Source: Poriferisodalis sp026713105 (GTDB lineage Bacteria; Actinomycetota; Acidimicrobiia; Acidimicrobiales; Poriferisodalaceae). Taken from it: 64,000 bases of DNA. Location: contig OZ220472.1 in NCBI GenBank assembly GCA_965115995.1, positions 3,224,001-3,288,000 on the forward strand, written 5' to 3'. A program made the translations under genes and the position numbers. Shown here piece by piece: positions 30,429 to 42,706 of this stretch (position 1 is its first letter; each line of letters begins with the position of its first letter). Below the pieces are notes generated by a model. The model was not told where the DNA came from, searched no databases, and worked only from the letters and a program-made list of their open reading frames with translations.

Positions 30429-30899
30429 GCTGCAGCCTCCTGGAGGGTTCAGGCCGCGGGCAGTTCCGCGAATTGCGGTGCGACGGCCGGAGCGTGCCCG
30501 GACCTTGGCCCGAGAGCACTGACAGCCTAGGGGTGCTGACGCGGGGTGGCACCGGGGTTCGGTCCAGTCGGCGCGTCTGTCAGGGCGCGCGTATTTCGCG
30601 CGCGAGCGACGCCCGGCGCCCGTGCGCAATCGCGCGCGACGGTCGCTGCGGACCTGCGGACACAGCGCGCGTCAATGCAGCAAATTTCGATGGCATCCGC
30701 TGGATATGCGGGCGTTTTGCGCCTGTCGGCGCACTGTCGAACGTCCGTTAACTCCCGCTTGGCAGAGGTCCGCAAAGACGCGCTTGCGACAGGGGGAGCG
30801 CGGCCATAGGTTCCGACCACCGGATGCCGCTTGGTGACTCGAAGGCGAACAACACGTTCCCCGGGCACACATCGGCCGCAGGCGAACGAGGTTGTCGTA
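30429..30899. promoter_or_regulatory. rpmH-dnaA divergent intergenic region (471 bp)
   Basis: This non-coding stretch must hold the promoters of rpmH (minus) and dnaA (plus). It is rich in CGCG repeats (about 30584-30640) that could form alternative hairpins. I see no DnaA box here, unlike the dnaA-dnaN gap, so dnaA autoregulation through this region is not evident. I could not assign -35/-10 pairs with confidence. Confidence 0.4.
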
Positions 30900-32501
30900 G
30901 TGAGTTCTCCGCAGGCGGAACCCGCAGCCGACGGACCCCACAGCCAACACGACATTTCGGCATCATCGGAATCATTCGAGGCCCCTCAGGTGACCTCGCA
31001 GGCTGGGGCGACGGCGGGAAGCACGCGCGCAAATACCGACGAGCTGTGGTCGCAGTGCCGCGAGATCCTGCGGACCACCGTGTCCGACGCGCTGTGGCTG
31101 GGTTACTTCCGGCACCTGCAGGCGCTGCACATCGACGGCGAGCTTGCCGTACTGATCGCGCCGAGCAACATGATCCGCGATCGCATCCAGAGGCGATACA
31201 TCCCCATGCTGCACGCCGCCTTCGAGCAGCTGCCCGTACGCCCGCAGACCTACGAGATTGAGACCCGTCCCGAGCTCAGCGAGCTCGACAGCGCCAACGG
31301 CACCGATGCCCAGCCGCACGACCTGGATGCCATCGACGACGACGATGCCCCACTCAGCAACGACGCCGAGGCATGGCACCCGGCCGCCGGCGCGTCTCAG
31401 GCGCCGCCGGCTGGCGCCTCCACAGCAGCAGACGCCGCCGCCACGTCACCCGAGGTCACCACACCGTCGCGCCCAGTCTCCGGCGTCGACATCACCAACC
31501 CCCGGTACACCTTCGAGAGTTTCGTCACCGGCAGCAGCAACCGGTTCGCCCAAGCCGCGGCGCTTGCGGTCGCCGAGACGCCAGGCGTTGCTTACAACCC
31601 GCTGTTCATTCACGGAAGCACCGGGCTCGGCAAGACCCATTTGCTCCAGGCCATAGTGAACTTTCTGCGTTCCACGCTGCCGGAGCATCGTGTGCGGTAC
31701 GTCTCCACCGAGACGTTCCTCTCAGAGTTCATCGAGGCAATCCGCACGAATACCACGTCGGCGTTCAAGCGGCGCTACCGCGAGCTCGACATCTTGCTGC
31801 TCGACGACATCCAGTTCATGGAGGGCAAAGAAGGCTTGCAGGAAGAGCTGTTCCATACCTTCAACTCGCTGCACGTCGCGGGCCGACAGATCGTCATCTC
31901 CTCAGACCGCCCGCCCCGCAGCATCGCCACGCTGTCGGATCGACTGCGCAGCCGCTTCGAGTGGGGCCTGATTACCGACATCCAGCCACCCGATTTGGAG
32001 ACCCGGGTGGCCATCCTGCGCAAGAAGACTGAGCACGGCCATGTGCCCGACGAGGTGCTCGAGCACATCGCCTGCATCATCACCAACAACATCCGTGAAC
32101 TCGAGGGTGCGCTGGTACGGGTCACGGCGTACGCCAGCCTCACGCGCAATCCCGTCACGCTGGAGATGGCTCAGCAGATTCTCAGCGATGTCCGCGAGCC
32201 GCAGGAGAAGCCGATCACCACCGACCGGATCCTGCAGATGACTTCCGACATGTTCGGTTACAGCATCATCCAGCTCACCAGCCAAGGCCGTCAGCAAGGC
32301 CTCGTGAAGGCCCGCCAGATCAGCATGTACGTCATGAGGGAACTCACCGACTTGAGCTATCCCGCCATCGCCAGCGTCTTTGGCGGCCGCGATCACACCA
32401 CCGTGATGCATGCCGTCAAGAAGATCAACAGCCTCCTGCCTGCAGAACGCAAGGTTTACGACCAAGTCGCCCAGCTGATCGCTCACGTCCGGGCTGCTTG
32501 A
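30900..32501 (+). CDS. dnaA: Chromosomal replication initiator DnaA
   Basis: Binds DnaA boxes in oriC and melts the origin. 533 residues from the GTG at 30900, which follows GAGG by eight bases; the upstream frame is not homologous. Domain I (about 45-130, WSQCREILRTTVSDALWLGYF) is followed by a Pro/Ala-rich domain II. The AAA+ domain has GSTGLGKTHLLQA and LLLDDIQFMEG. Domain IV carries the signature RDHTTVMHAVKKI near the C-terminus. Confidence 0.96.
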   Translation: MSSPQAEPAADGPHSQHDISASSESFEAPQVTSQAGATAGSTRANTDELWSQCREILRTTVSDALWLGYFRHLQALHIDGELAVLIAPSNMIRDRIQRRYIPMLHAAFEQLPVRPQTYEIETRPELSELDSANGTDAQPHDLDAIDDDDAPLSNDAEAWHPAAGASQAPPAGASTAADAAATSPEVTTPSRPVSGVDITNPRYTFESFVTGSSNRFAQAAALAVAETPGVAYNPLFIHGSTGLGKTHLLQAIVNFLRSTLPEHRVRYVSTETFLSEFIEAIRTNTTSAFKRRYRELDILLLDDIQFMEGKEGLQEELFHTFNSLHVAGRQIVISSDRPPRSIATLSDRLRSRFEWGLITDIQPPDLETRVAILRKKTEHGHVPDEVLEHIACIITNNIRELEGALVRVTAYASLTRNPVTLEMAQQILSDVREPQEKPITTDRILQMTSDMFGYSIIQLTSQGRQQGLVKARQISMYVMRELTDLSYPAIASVFGGRDHTTVMHAVKKINSLLPAERKVYDQVAQLIAHVRAA

Positions 32502-32826
32502 GGCCGACTCGATGACTGCTGTCCGCTGTGCGGTCCGCGGCTGGATCTAGGGTGTCCCCACACGCTGTGGACAACGAGTGGAAAAGCTCTCGACAGACCT
32601 CGGGAAAAGTTGCGATTATCCACCGCGGAGTCGGCGACGCGAGAAAATGGAGGGTGTAGCTGTGGACGCGGCAAGCAAGACTGTTGACGGCCTTCGTTGG
32701 GCTGATCTGCGACAACGGCCAGTCATCCACAATCCACAGCCCCTACAACCACTATTGAATAACTATCAACCTTCTCTTTGAGGATTGTCCGCCTCATCGG
32801 TCCGGTATGGCCAAGGAGAACCGCCT
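32502..32826. other. oriC: Chromosomal replication origin oriC
   Basis: The 325-bp dnaA-dnaN gap has a cluster of DnaA boxes: TTGTCCACA on the minus strand (32566-32574, perfect), TTATCCACC (32616-32624), GCGTCCACA minus (32661-32669), TCATCCACA (32723-32731) and CAATCCACA (32730-32738), the last two overlapping. The AT-rich stretch from about 32744 to 32780 (ending near CTTCTCTTTG) is the likely unwinding element. The dnaN ribosome-binding site AAGGAGA ends the region. Position and box cluster together make this a secure origin call. Confidence 0.88.
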
Positions 32827-33936
32827 GTGAAATTGCGCATTGAACGAGACGCATTGGTCGAACAGCTGGCCTTGGCCAGTCGGGGGGTGAATGCGCGCGG
32901 TGGTGGCCTGTTCGTGCTGACCGGCTTGCATCTGCGTGCCGATGAGGAAGGTCTCGCCGTCACCGGCACCGATCTCGATCTGACGGTGCGCACACGTCTG
33001 CGCACCGCGGTGGAGGCCCCCGGAGAGACCGTCGTGCCGGCTCGACTGCTGACCGATATCGCGCGTGCTCTGCCGCCGGGCGAGGTCGATCTGCAGGTGA
33101 CCGATGACGAGGCCCAGATCACGAGCGCACGAGCGCAGTTCTCGGTGCGGACCCTGCCGACTGCCGACTTCCCGACCTTGCCCCAGCCCGCTGGAAATGA
33201 TGTCACGGTGCCTGCTGTCGACCTCGCGCAGGCCTTCCGTCAGGTCGTTCGCGCGGCGAGCTCCGATGATGCCCGCCCGATCCTGACCGGCGTGCTCATG
33301 GCCGCCCGCGGCGATGGTCTGCGATTGGTAGCCACCGATTCCTATCGCCTGGCCCTGCGAGATCTCCCCGAGGCACAGGTGCTCGAGCCGGACCAGCAAG
33401 TGCTCGTGCCCTCACGCGCGCTGGAAGAGCTGGGCCGGATCCTCGACGCGAGCAAAGACGTCACCATGCGCTTGGGGGAGCGGGAAGTCACCTTCGAGGT
33501 CACCGACGATTCCGCCTCGGCGCAGGTGACCTGTCGCCTCATCGCCGGCGACTTCCCCAGCTACGAACCGCTGATTCCCGACTCTCACGACAACCGCCTC
33601 GAGGTAGACCGCGGCGCGTTGCTCGACGGCGCCCGCCGGCTCCGGCTGCTGGCCCGCGACACGAATGCGCCTCTGCGCATGGAGTTGCGCTCCGACAGCA
33701 TCGAGCTCACGGTGATCAGCCAAGACGTGGGCAGCGCGAGCGAAGAAATCGATGCTGCCTACGAGGGAGAGCCCACCACCGTGGCGTTCAATCCCGACTA
33801 CCTCATCGAAGGTCTTGAGGCGGCCGGCGGCGACACCGTCGAGCTCGTGCGGCTCGATGCGTTGAAGCCTGCGGTGCTGCGGACGCCTGGGCAGGGCGAG
33901 TTCTTGTACCTGCTGATGCCCGTGCGGGTGTCGTGA
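32827..33936 (+). CDS. dnaN: DNA polymerase III sliding clamp (beta subunit)
   Basis: Ring-shaped processivity clamp. 369 residues from the GTG at 32827, preceded by AAGGAGA; the frame is open to 32785 but lies in oriC. The start reads MKLRIERDALVEQLALASRGV. Three clamp folds follow, with GVLMAARGDGLRLVATDSYRLAL in domain 2 and the hydrophobic binding-cleft end YLLMPVRVS. Its stop overlaps the recF GTG by four bases. Confidence 0.96.
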   Translation: MKLRIERDALVEQLALASRGVNARGGGLFVLTGLHLRADEEGLAVTGTDLDLTVRTRLRTAVEAPGETVVPARLLTDIARALPPGEVDLQVTDDEAQITSARAQFSVRTLPTADFPTLPQPAGNDVTVPAVDLAQAFRQVVRAASSDDARPILTGVLMAARGDGLRLVATDSYRLALRDLPEAQVLEPDQQVLVPSRALEELGRILDASKDVTMRLGEREVTFEVTDDSASAQVTCRLIAGDFPSYEPLIPDSHDNRLEVDRGALLDGARRLRLLARDTNAPLRMELRSDSIELTVISQDVGSASEEIDAAYEGEPTTVAFNPDYLIEGLEAAGGDTVELVRLDALKPAVLRTPGQGEFLYLLMPVRVS

Positions 33937-35015
33937 TCGTTGCTTGGCTGAGCATCGAGAACTTTCGCAATCACCGGGCGACGAAGCTGTCGCTCGACGC
34001 GCAACGGACGCTCGTGGTCGGACCGAACGGGCATGGCAAGACAAACCTGCTCGAGGCGATCGCTCTGCTGGACGGTTCGGGCTCGTTCCGCGGGGCGAGC
34101 GCGGAGACGCTCGTGCGCTCCGGCTGCGAGCGGGCCTTTGTGCGTGCCGAGGTTCGGCGGGATCGCCGAGCGCACCTGGTGGAGATGGAGATTGCTGCAG
34201 GCGGTCGGTCTCGCGCCCAGGTGAACGGACAGCGGGTGCGTTCACTGCGCGATCTTGCCGAGGTCGTCAGCACCGTGGTGTTCTGTCCCGCAGACCTGTC
34301 GATCGCAGCGGGCGCGCCGTCGGTGCGCCGCGAGCTGCTCGACAGCGTGCTGACCATCACCGACCGTGAGTATCGAGCGACGCGGCTTGATTTCGAGCGG
34401 ATCCTGCGGCAGCGCAACAATCTCTTGAAGCAGGCTGGTCACCGTCCCGACGCCGAGGCCATGACGACCCTCGATGTGTGGGATGCGCAGTTCGCGACCG
34501 CCGGCGAGATCATTGCACGCCAGCGCGAGGCCCTGTGTTCGGCGTTGACGGCGCCGGCGGGGGCCGCTTACGACCAGCTCGCGGGTTCTGCCGCGGATCT
34601 GCGTCTGTCCTACGCGGCCGAGTGGCGCCATCGCAGCCTCGCTGAAGCGTTGGCGCAGGCTCGGCGCGATGACCTGCGGCGCGGCACGACAACCGTGGGC
34701 CCGCACCGCGACGATATGACGGTCTGTCTCGATGGCCTGCCGGCGCGCACGCACGCTTCCCAAGGCGAGCAGCGCAGCATCGCCCTGGCGTTGAGGCTGG
34801 GGCAGCATCGCTGCATGGCCCAGATCAGCCAGGTCGAGCCGGTCGTCTTGCTCGACGACGTGTTCTCCGAACTTGATGAGGGCAGGGCCCTGCGGCTCGT
34901 CGGCTGCCTTCCTGGGGCGCAGATCGTGGTGACCTCGGCTACCGGACATGTGCCGCCTGGGATCGAAGGACACAGCCACGTCAACATTCGCGATGGCGAA
35001 GTGGTGCCCGCGTAG
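33933..35015 (+). CDS. recF: DNA replication and repair protein RecF
   Basis: SMC-like ATPase that loads RecA at ssDNA gaps with RecOR. Walker A GPNGHGKTNLLEAI at about 30-43. The ABC signature region near the C-terminus is ASQGEQRSIALALRL, followed by Walker B VVLLDDVFSELDEGR. 360 residues. GTG start in a GTGA overlap with dnaN. Confidence 0.95.
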   Translation: MIVAWLSIENFRNHRATKLSLDAQRTLVVGPNGHGKTNLLEAIALLDGSGSFRGASAETLVRSGCERAFVRAEVRRDRRAHLVEMEIAAGGRSRAQVNGQRVRSLRDLAEVVSTVVFCPADLSIAAGAPSVRRELLDSVLTITDREYRATRLDFERILRQRNNLLKQAGHRPDAEAMTTLDVWDAQFATAGEIIARQREALCSALTAPAGAAYDQLAGSAADLRLSYAAEWRHRSLAEALAQARRDDLRRGTTTVGPHRDDMTVCLDGLPARTHASQGEQRSIALALRLGQHRCMAQISQVEPVVLLDDVFSELDEGRALRLVGCLPGAQIVVTSATGHVPPGIEGHSHVNIRDGEVVPA

Positions 35016-35088
35016 CGCTGAGCAGTGAGCGGTGAGTCTGAGCTGTCCGCGCGCCCCGTGAGGTCGGGCGTGCAACCATGTTGACCCG

Positions 35089-35409
35089 ATGAAGAGACGC
35101 CGTCGCACAGCGGGTGGCCGGGAGCCACGGCCGATCGGTGATTCGATCCGGGCGGTGACCGCCGGGTTCGGTTCTCGAGGTCGCGCGATGGACCTCAACG
35201 AGCGTTGGACTGAGGCGGTCGGGGAGGCGATAGCGGCCCACTCACAGCCCGAGAGGCTCGACGCCGGCCGGCTGACTGTCGTGGTAGACGACCCTGCCTG
35301 GGCGACAGAGTTGCGCTATCACTCCAGCCGGATTCTGGCCGCGTTGAACGCCGAATCGGGTGCCGCGACGATCGCTGAGCTCCGCTTGCGCGTGCAACTT
35401 GGGACTTGA
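35089..35409 (+). CDS. dciA: DciA-like protein (DUF721), replicative helicase loader
   Basis: 106 residues with the DUF721 core: LNERWTEAVGEAIAAHSQPERLDAGRLTVVVDDPAWATELRYHSSRILAALN. DciA proteins are the ancestral bacterial DnaB loaders or operators and replace DnaC in actinobacteria. The N-terminus is basic (KRRRRTAGGRE). Between recF and gyrB, the standard actinobacterial place. No clear Shine-Dalgarno before the ATG. Confidence 0.88.
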   Translation: MKRRRRTAGGREPRPIGDSIRAVTAGFGSRGRAMDLNERWTEAVGEAIAAHSQPERLDAGRLTVVVDDPAWATELRYHSSRILAALNAESGAATIAELRLRVQLGT

Positions 35410-35502
35410 CTTAGAAAAGCGCTGTTGACCTGCGATTATAGCACTTTGCGAACGGCTGATCCTGCGCCTAGAAAGGCACACTGTCCAGTAGACTGGTGAG
35501 CC

Positions 35503-37500
35503 GTGACCGACACTGCCCTGGCACCCAGTTCAGCGGCAGGAGCGGATGGCGCAGAGGTACCCGGCAACACCGTCGTCGGCGACTACAACGCCGATGCCAT
35601 CACCGTGCTCGAAGGCCTCGAGCCAGTGCGTGAGCGACCGGGCATGTTCATCGGTTCGACCGGTCCAGCCGGGCTGCACCACCTCGTGTACGAGGTGGTC
35701 GACAACGCCGTCGATGAAGCCATGGCAGGGCACTGCAGCTCGATCGAGGTGACCTTGCGGGCCGACGGCACGTGCAGCGTGACCGACAACGGCCGCGGCA
35801 TTCCTGTCGAAGCCCATCCGCAGTATCCCGACAAGTCGGCGGCCGAAGTCGTCCTCACGGTGCTCCACGCCGGCGGCAAGTTCGGCGGCGCCGGCTACAA
35901 GGTGTCCGGCGGGCTGCACGGCGTCGGCGTGTCGGTGGTGAACGCCTTGTCGTCTGAGCTCGAAGCGATCATCGACCGCGAAGGCCGGCGCTGGAAGCTG
36001 CAGTTCCGTGACGGTGGCGAACCCGTCGGCGATCTGACCGATACCGGTCCATCACCCGACGAGAACACCGGCACCACCATCACGTTCAAGCCCGACCCGA
36101 CCGTGTTCGATCACGTCGAGTTCCGCGCCCAGACGCTGACCGAGCGGCTGCAGATGATGGCGTTCCTGAACGCTGGCCTGCGTATCGGCTTCTCTGACGA
36201 GCGCCGGCCCGAGCCGGTCCGCCACGAGTACTGCTACCCGGGTGGCATTCGCGACTTCGTACGGCACCTCAACGAGACCTCCGAGACGCTGTTCGACGAC
36301 GTCGGCTATCTCACCGCAGTCGAAGACGGCGACGAGGTGGAGATCGCCTTCCAGTGGAACACCGGCTTCAACACCGACGGCATCCACAGCTTCGCGAACG
36401 GCATCAACACCATCGAGGGCGGTATGCACACCGAGGGGTTCCGCTCGGCGCTGACCTCGGCAGTGAACGCCTACGCCAAGGATCGCAAGATGCTGCGACC
36501 CGACGACGGCAACCTGCAGGGCGATGACATCCGTGAGGGCCTCACCGCGGTAGTGAGCGTTCGCATGGAATCACCGCAGTTCGAAGGCCAGACCAAGGCC
36601 AAGCTGGGCAACACCGCCATGCGCAGCCTGGTGCAGAAGTCGGCCTACAGCGGCCTGGGCGAATGGCTCGAAGAGCACCCCAGCGAGGCCAAGCTGGTCC
36701 TCGGCAAGGCCGTCGACGCCCGCCGGGCCCGCGTCGCCGCGCAGAAGGCCCGCAATACCGTCCGCAAGTCGGCACTCGGGGGCGCTGGCCTGCCCGGCAA
36801 GCTCACCGACTGCTCGTCGGGCGACCCCGCCGAATCAGAGCTGTACATCGTGGAGGGCGATTCAGCGGGAGGATCGGCCAAGGAGGCTCGCGATCCCGCC
36901 ACCATGGCGATCCTGCCCATCCGGGGCAAGATCCTCAACGTCCAGCGCAGCCGGCCCGAGCGCATCTTCGACAACAACGAGATCGGTGCGCTCATCTCGG
37001 CAATCGGCGGAGGTGTTGACGGTGCGACCGGCGAGGGGGGCTTCGACGTCGCCAAGGTGCGCTATCACAAGGTGATCCTGCTGTGCGATGCCGACGTCGA
37101 CGGCAGCCACATCCGCACCCTGCTGCTGACGTTCTTCTTCCATCGCATGCGTGCGCTGCTGTCGGGGGGCTGCGTGTACATCGCTCAGCCGCCGCTGTAC
37201 TCCACCAAGGTCGGCACAGACTCCGTCTACCTCAAGGACGACCGAGCAAAGGCAGCGTTCCTCGAACAGCGGCCCAACCACCGCAACGAATTCCAGCGCC
37301 TCAAGGGCCTCGGCGAGATGGATGCCCAAGAGCTGTGGGACACCACCATGGATCCGGCCACCCGGACCTTGCTTCGCGTCACGCTCGAAGAGGCCGCCAC
37401 AGCCGATCTCATCTTCAGCATCCTCATGGGCGACGACGTGGACGCCCGCCGGGGCTTCATCCAGAACAACGCCAACGACGTCCGCTTCCTCGACGTCTGA
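35503..37500 (+). CDS. gyrB: DNA gyrase subunit B
   Basis: ATPase subunit of gyrase. GHKL ATP site: YEVVDNAVDEAMAG, TDNGRGIPVE and GGLHGVGVSVVNALS. The Toprim domain has YIVEGDSAGGSAKEARD and LCDADVDGSHIRTLLL. The C-terminus ends MGDDVDARRGFIQNNA. 665 residues from the GTG at 35503. Upstream, TTGCGA-17 bp-TAGAAA (around 35447-35475) is a plausible promoter. The N-terminus carries about 25 extra residues. Confidence 0.96.
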   Translation: MTDTALAPSSAAGADGAEVPGNTVVGDYNADAITVLEGLEPVRERPGMFIGSTGPAGLHHLVYEVVDNAVDEAMAGHCSSIEVTLRADGTCSVTDNGRGIPVEAHPQYPDKSAAEVVLTVLHAGGKFGGAGYKVSGGLHGVGVSVVNALSSELEAIIDREGRRWKLQFRDGGEPVGDLTDTGPSPDENTGTTITFKPDPTVFDHVEFRAQTLTERLQMMAFLNAGLRIGFSDERRPEPVRHEYCYPGGIRDFVRHLNETSETLFDDVGYLTAVEDGDEVEIAFQWNTGFNTDGIHSFANGINTIEGGMHTEGFRSALTSAVNAYAKDRKMLRPDDGNLQGDDIREGLTAVVSVRMESPQFEGQTKAKLGNTAMRSLVQKSAYSGLGEWLEEHPSEAKLVLGKAVDARRARVAAQKARNTVRKSALGGAGLPGKLTDCSSGDPAESELYIVEGDSAGGSAKEARDPATMAILPIRGKILNVQRSRPERIFDNNEIGALISAIGGGVDGATGEGGFDVAKVRYHKVILLCDADVDGSHIRTLLLTFFFHRMRALLSGGCVYIAQPPLYSTKVGTDSVYLKDDRAKAAFLEQRPNHRNEFQRLKGLGEMDAQELWDTTMDPATRTLLRVTLEEAATADLIFSILMGDDVDARRGFIQNNANDVRFLDV

Positions 37501-37533
37501 GCTGACGGTCAGACGGATCCGGCTGGGAGCGAC

Positions 37534-40107
<2,574 letters not shown>

Positions 40108-40116
40108 CGTCGGCCA

Positions 40117-40521
40117 ATGCCGACAGATGCAACACCGGCGACACCGAACCAGCGCGGGCAGGCGGCACTGCCGGTGGCGCTCATGGCGTTGGCGTTGCTC
40201 ATCAGCGTGGGGTTGGTGGCGCGCTGGGGTCAGGCGGCGCTCGCAAGCTCACGGGCGCAGGCCGCAGCCGACGCAGCCGCGCTGGCGACGCTCGCAGCTG
40301 CCGACGTGCACGCCATCGCCCAAGGAGTACCGCCGGACAGTTCGGCGGCGTTGTCTGCGGTGAACGATGCGGGCGGGACGCTGCTCGAGTTCGAATCGCA
40401 CCTCGACGGCAGCGAAGTGTTGGTGGAAGTCGTCGCAGAGGTTGACGGCCAGCACGCCTCAGCGGCAGCATCTGCATCGCTGCCGCCGGTCGTCGAGGCG
40501 AACGGGCGGCCTGGCGGCTGA
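40117..40521 (+). CDS. TadE/pilin-like membrane protein
   Basis: 134 residues. The N-terminal segment NQRGQAALPVALMALALLISVGLVARWG (about 11-38) has the charged-hydrophobic pattern of TadE-type or class III pilin-like signal regions. It is followed by an Ala-rich helix (ASSRAQAAADAAALATLAAADVHAIA), as in the helicase/secretion-neighbourhood TadE-like family. No prepilin peptidase or tad genes are nearby. Lies nine bases after gyrA, likely the same transcript. Confidence 0.65.
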   Translation: MPTDATPATPNQRGQAALPVALMALALLISVGLVARWGQAALASSRAQAAADAAALATLAAADVHAIAQGVPPDSSAALSAVNDAGGTLLEFESHLDGSEVLVEVVAEVDGQHASAAASASLPPVVEANGRPGG

Positions 40522-40538
40522 CTCCTACACTGCGAAGC

Positions 40539-41249
40539 GTGCCCGATCCGACATCCGGTCAGGGGCCGCCGTCGCCGGAGCAAAGCGGACCGACTCCCAC
40601 CGACGAGCTGTTCGCGGAAGCGCTGGGCATCACCCCGGCGAGCCGCGCGCGCCGCCGTCGCCGAGCGCGTGCTTCAGGGGGTCCGCCGCTGAGCGCACCG
40701 GTACCGCCTCAAATCCCGCCGGCTCACCCTCAATCCATTGCCCCTTCCGCACCTCCGATTGCCGAGCCAGCTCCGCCTGCGCCTGGTCAATCGGCGCCGG
40801 ACCCACGAGTGCGCTCCCAGTTGCCGCCGCCTGTCCAAGCCCCGCCGGTGCGATGGGCATGGCTGAGCCAGCGTCGGGCCCGGGTGCGCCGAACGCACCG
40901 GATCCTGCGTCATATCGACCCTTGGTCGGTCTTCAAGGTGTCGGTGCTGCTGTACGCCTGCCTGTATGTGGCTGTGCTGGCGGCCGGGGTGCTGCTGTGG
41001 AACGCGGCCCAGCGGTCAGGCCTGGTCGACAAGGTGGAGTCGTTCATCACCGAGGTCGGCTCCTATGAGAGCTGGACGATCGACGGAGCGGTGATCTTCG
41101 GGCGTGCCCGGATCGTCGGCCTCATTGTCGCTGTCGTCGGCGTCGCCTTCAACGTGGTGATGGCGATCATGTTCAACCTGATCAGTGATCTCACCGGCGG
41201 CGTGCGGGTCACTGTGCTCGAAGACGACCGCCGCCCCCCCGCCCGCTAG
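40539..41249 (+). CDS. DUF3566 membrane protein
   Basis: 236 residues. A disordered Pro-rich N-terminal half (about 1-110, with RARRRRRARAS) leads to the DUF3566 domain: IDPWSVFKVSVLLYACLYVAVLAAGVLLW, FITEVGSYESWTIDGA, and a second membrane helix IVGLIVAVVGVAFNVVMAIMFNLISDLTGGV. Homologues follow gyrA in mycobacteria (Rv0007). Function unknown. Confidence 0.88.
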   Translation: MPDPTSGQGPPSPEQSGPTPTDELFAEALGITPASRARRRRRARASGGPPLSAPVPPQIPPAHPQSIAPSAPPIAEPAPPAPGQSAPDPRVRSQLPPPVQAPPVRWAWLSQRRARVRRTHRILRHIDPWSVFKVSVLLYACLYVAVLAAGVLLWNAAQRSGLVDKVESFITEVGSYESWTIDGAVIFGRARIVGLIVAVVGVAFNVVMAIMFNLISDLTGGVRVTVLEDDRRPPAR

Positions 41250-41347
41250 ACCTCCAAGCCGGCCGCCAGAGATGCCAGAGCTTGTGGGAGCGCGCCGATA
41301 CCGGCTTGGTCGCTGCGGTGGCCTGGCTGTAGTGTGTGCGGCTTCGC

Positions 41348-41421
<74 letters not shown>

Positions 41422-41441
41422 CAAGAGGGCCCGCAGCAGTC

Positions 41442-41582
41442 ATGGTGAGCTTCCTTCGCCGTGCCCTGCTGGCGGTCGTCGTCGGCGGGCTGGTCACCAT
41501 CGTCCTGCGCCTGCGACCCTCCCAAGACGTGCCGCGCCGCGAGGGCAGCTGGCGCGAGCTGGCCGGTCCTGGCTTGCGGTGA
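41442..41582 (+). CDS. Small single-pass membrane protein
   Basis: 46 residues: MVSFLRRALLAVVVGGLVTI begins with a positively charged start and one membrane helix (about 8-24), then RLRPSQDVPRREGSW. This is a plausible small membrane protein of unknown family. It starts 20 bases after the tRNA-Ile and ends 20 bases before the next gene. No strong ribosome-binding site; conservation would be needed for certainty. Confidence 0.4.
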   Translation: MVSFLRRALLAVVVGGLVTIVLRLRPSQDVPRREGSWRELAGPGLR

Positions 41583-41602
41583 GCTGACATGAGCCTGAAC
41601 CC

Positions 41603-42589
41603 ATGAGCACCGTTGCGGTCATCGGCGCGGGTGCTGTGGGGCAGCGCATCGCCCGGCAGCTTGCGTCGCGGCCCGACGTGGATCGCTTGGTGCTGGGGTC
41701 GCGCCACACCTCTCGCCTGCGGGGCCTTGCGTCACAATTGCTCGACGTGGACGTGGAGGTGCTTGAGCCCGGTGCGCTGCCCGAAGCTGACGTGGTGGTG
41801 CTGAGCCTGCCGAGCGGGGGCCACGCTGCGCTGACCGAGAAGGCCCTCGAGCGGCGCTCGCACGTGGTGTCGCTGTCGGGTGCCGTGGCCGACGTCGAGC
41901 AGTTGCTCGCGATGAACAAGCGGGCCACGAACGCCCGGCGGTCCGTCGTGGTCGGAGCGGGTTTCTCGCCGGGGTACAGCTGCCTGCTGGCGCGTCACGG
42001 TGCTGCCCAGTTCGACGTGGTGACCGAGGTGCACATCGCCCGGGTCGGCACTGGTGGTCCCGCCTGCCAGCGCCAGTTGCATCGCGCCCGCACCGGCACT
42101 TCGGTCGACTGGCGCGACGGGCAATGGCGTCGCCGACGCGGCGGTTCGGGCCGTGAGCTGGTGTGGTTTCCCGATCCGCTCGGCGCGCATGACTGCTACC
42201 GGGCAGCGTTGGCAGATGCGCTGCTGCTCGTGCCCGCCTTCGGTGACGTCGAACGGGTGACCGCCCGTGTGGCAGGCACCCGGCGCGATCGCCTCACTGC
42301 GATGCTGCCGATGCTGCGGCCGCCGCATCCCGAAGGGGGCCCAGGGGGAGTGCGTGTGGAGCTGCGCGGCCTGCGAGACGGCCGCCACTGCACCGACGTG
42401 CTCGGTGTGATCGATCATCCGAGCGCCGCTGCTGCCGCGGTGGCAGCGACTGCTGCAGGCTGGGCGCTGGCCGACGAGTTGCCCACAGGCGCGTGGGGGC
42501 TGGGCATGCTCGACGACCCGTTGCCCTGGCTCGCAGAGCTGGCCCAGCGCGGTGTCCGCGCTGCCGCCTACGAGGGCGCCCGCCTGTAG
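41603..42589 (+). CDS. Saccharopine-dehydrogenase-like NAD(P)-binding oxidoreductase
   Basis: 328 residues with an N-terminal Rossmann motif VAVIGAGAVGQRIARQLAS (4-22), then VVVLSLPSGGHAALTEKALER, the layout of saccharopine or homospermidine dehydrogenase-like proteins. VVVGAGFSPGYSCLLARH resembles the linker to the catalytic domain. The substrate is not evident; family members act on amino acids or lipids. It stands alone between a small membrane gene and a convergent MDMPI-type gene. Confidence 0.75.
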   Translation: MSTVAVIGAGAVGQRIARQLASRPDVDRLVLGSRHTSRLRGLASQLLDVDVEVLEPGALPEADVVVLSLPSGGHAALTEKALERRSHVVSLSGAVADVEQLLAMNKRATNARRSVVVGAGFSPGYSCLLARHGAAQFDVVTEVHIARVGTGGPACQRQLHRARTGTSVDWRDGQWRRRRGGSGRELVWFPDPLGAHDCYRAALADALLLVPAFGDVERVTARVAGTRRDRLTAMLPMLRPPHPEGGPGGVRVELRGLRDGRHCTDVLGVIDHPSAAAAAVAATAAGWALADELPTGAWGLGMLDDPLPWLAELAQRGVRAAAYEGARL

Positions 42590-42706
42590 CGCCTCGGCGG
42601 AAGACGCAGGATTCATAGCTGCGGAGGCGGCAGGAGACCCTGCGACGTTGCGACCGGCTGGATCGCTGGAGCAGAGGGTCCTGCCGCCTCCGCAGCGGTC
42701 GCTCGG

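Noticed and set aside
35410..35502. Separate promoter feature for gyrB
   Set aside because: TTGCGA-17-TAGAAA and several other hexamer pairs fit equally weakly, so it is mentioned only under gyrB.
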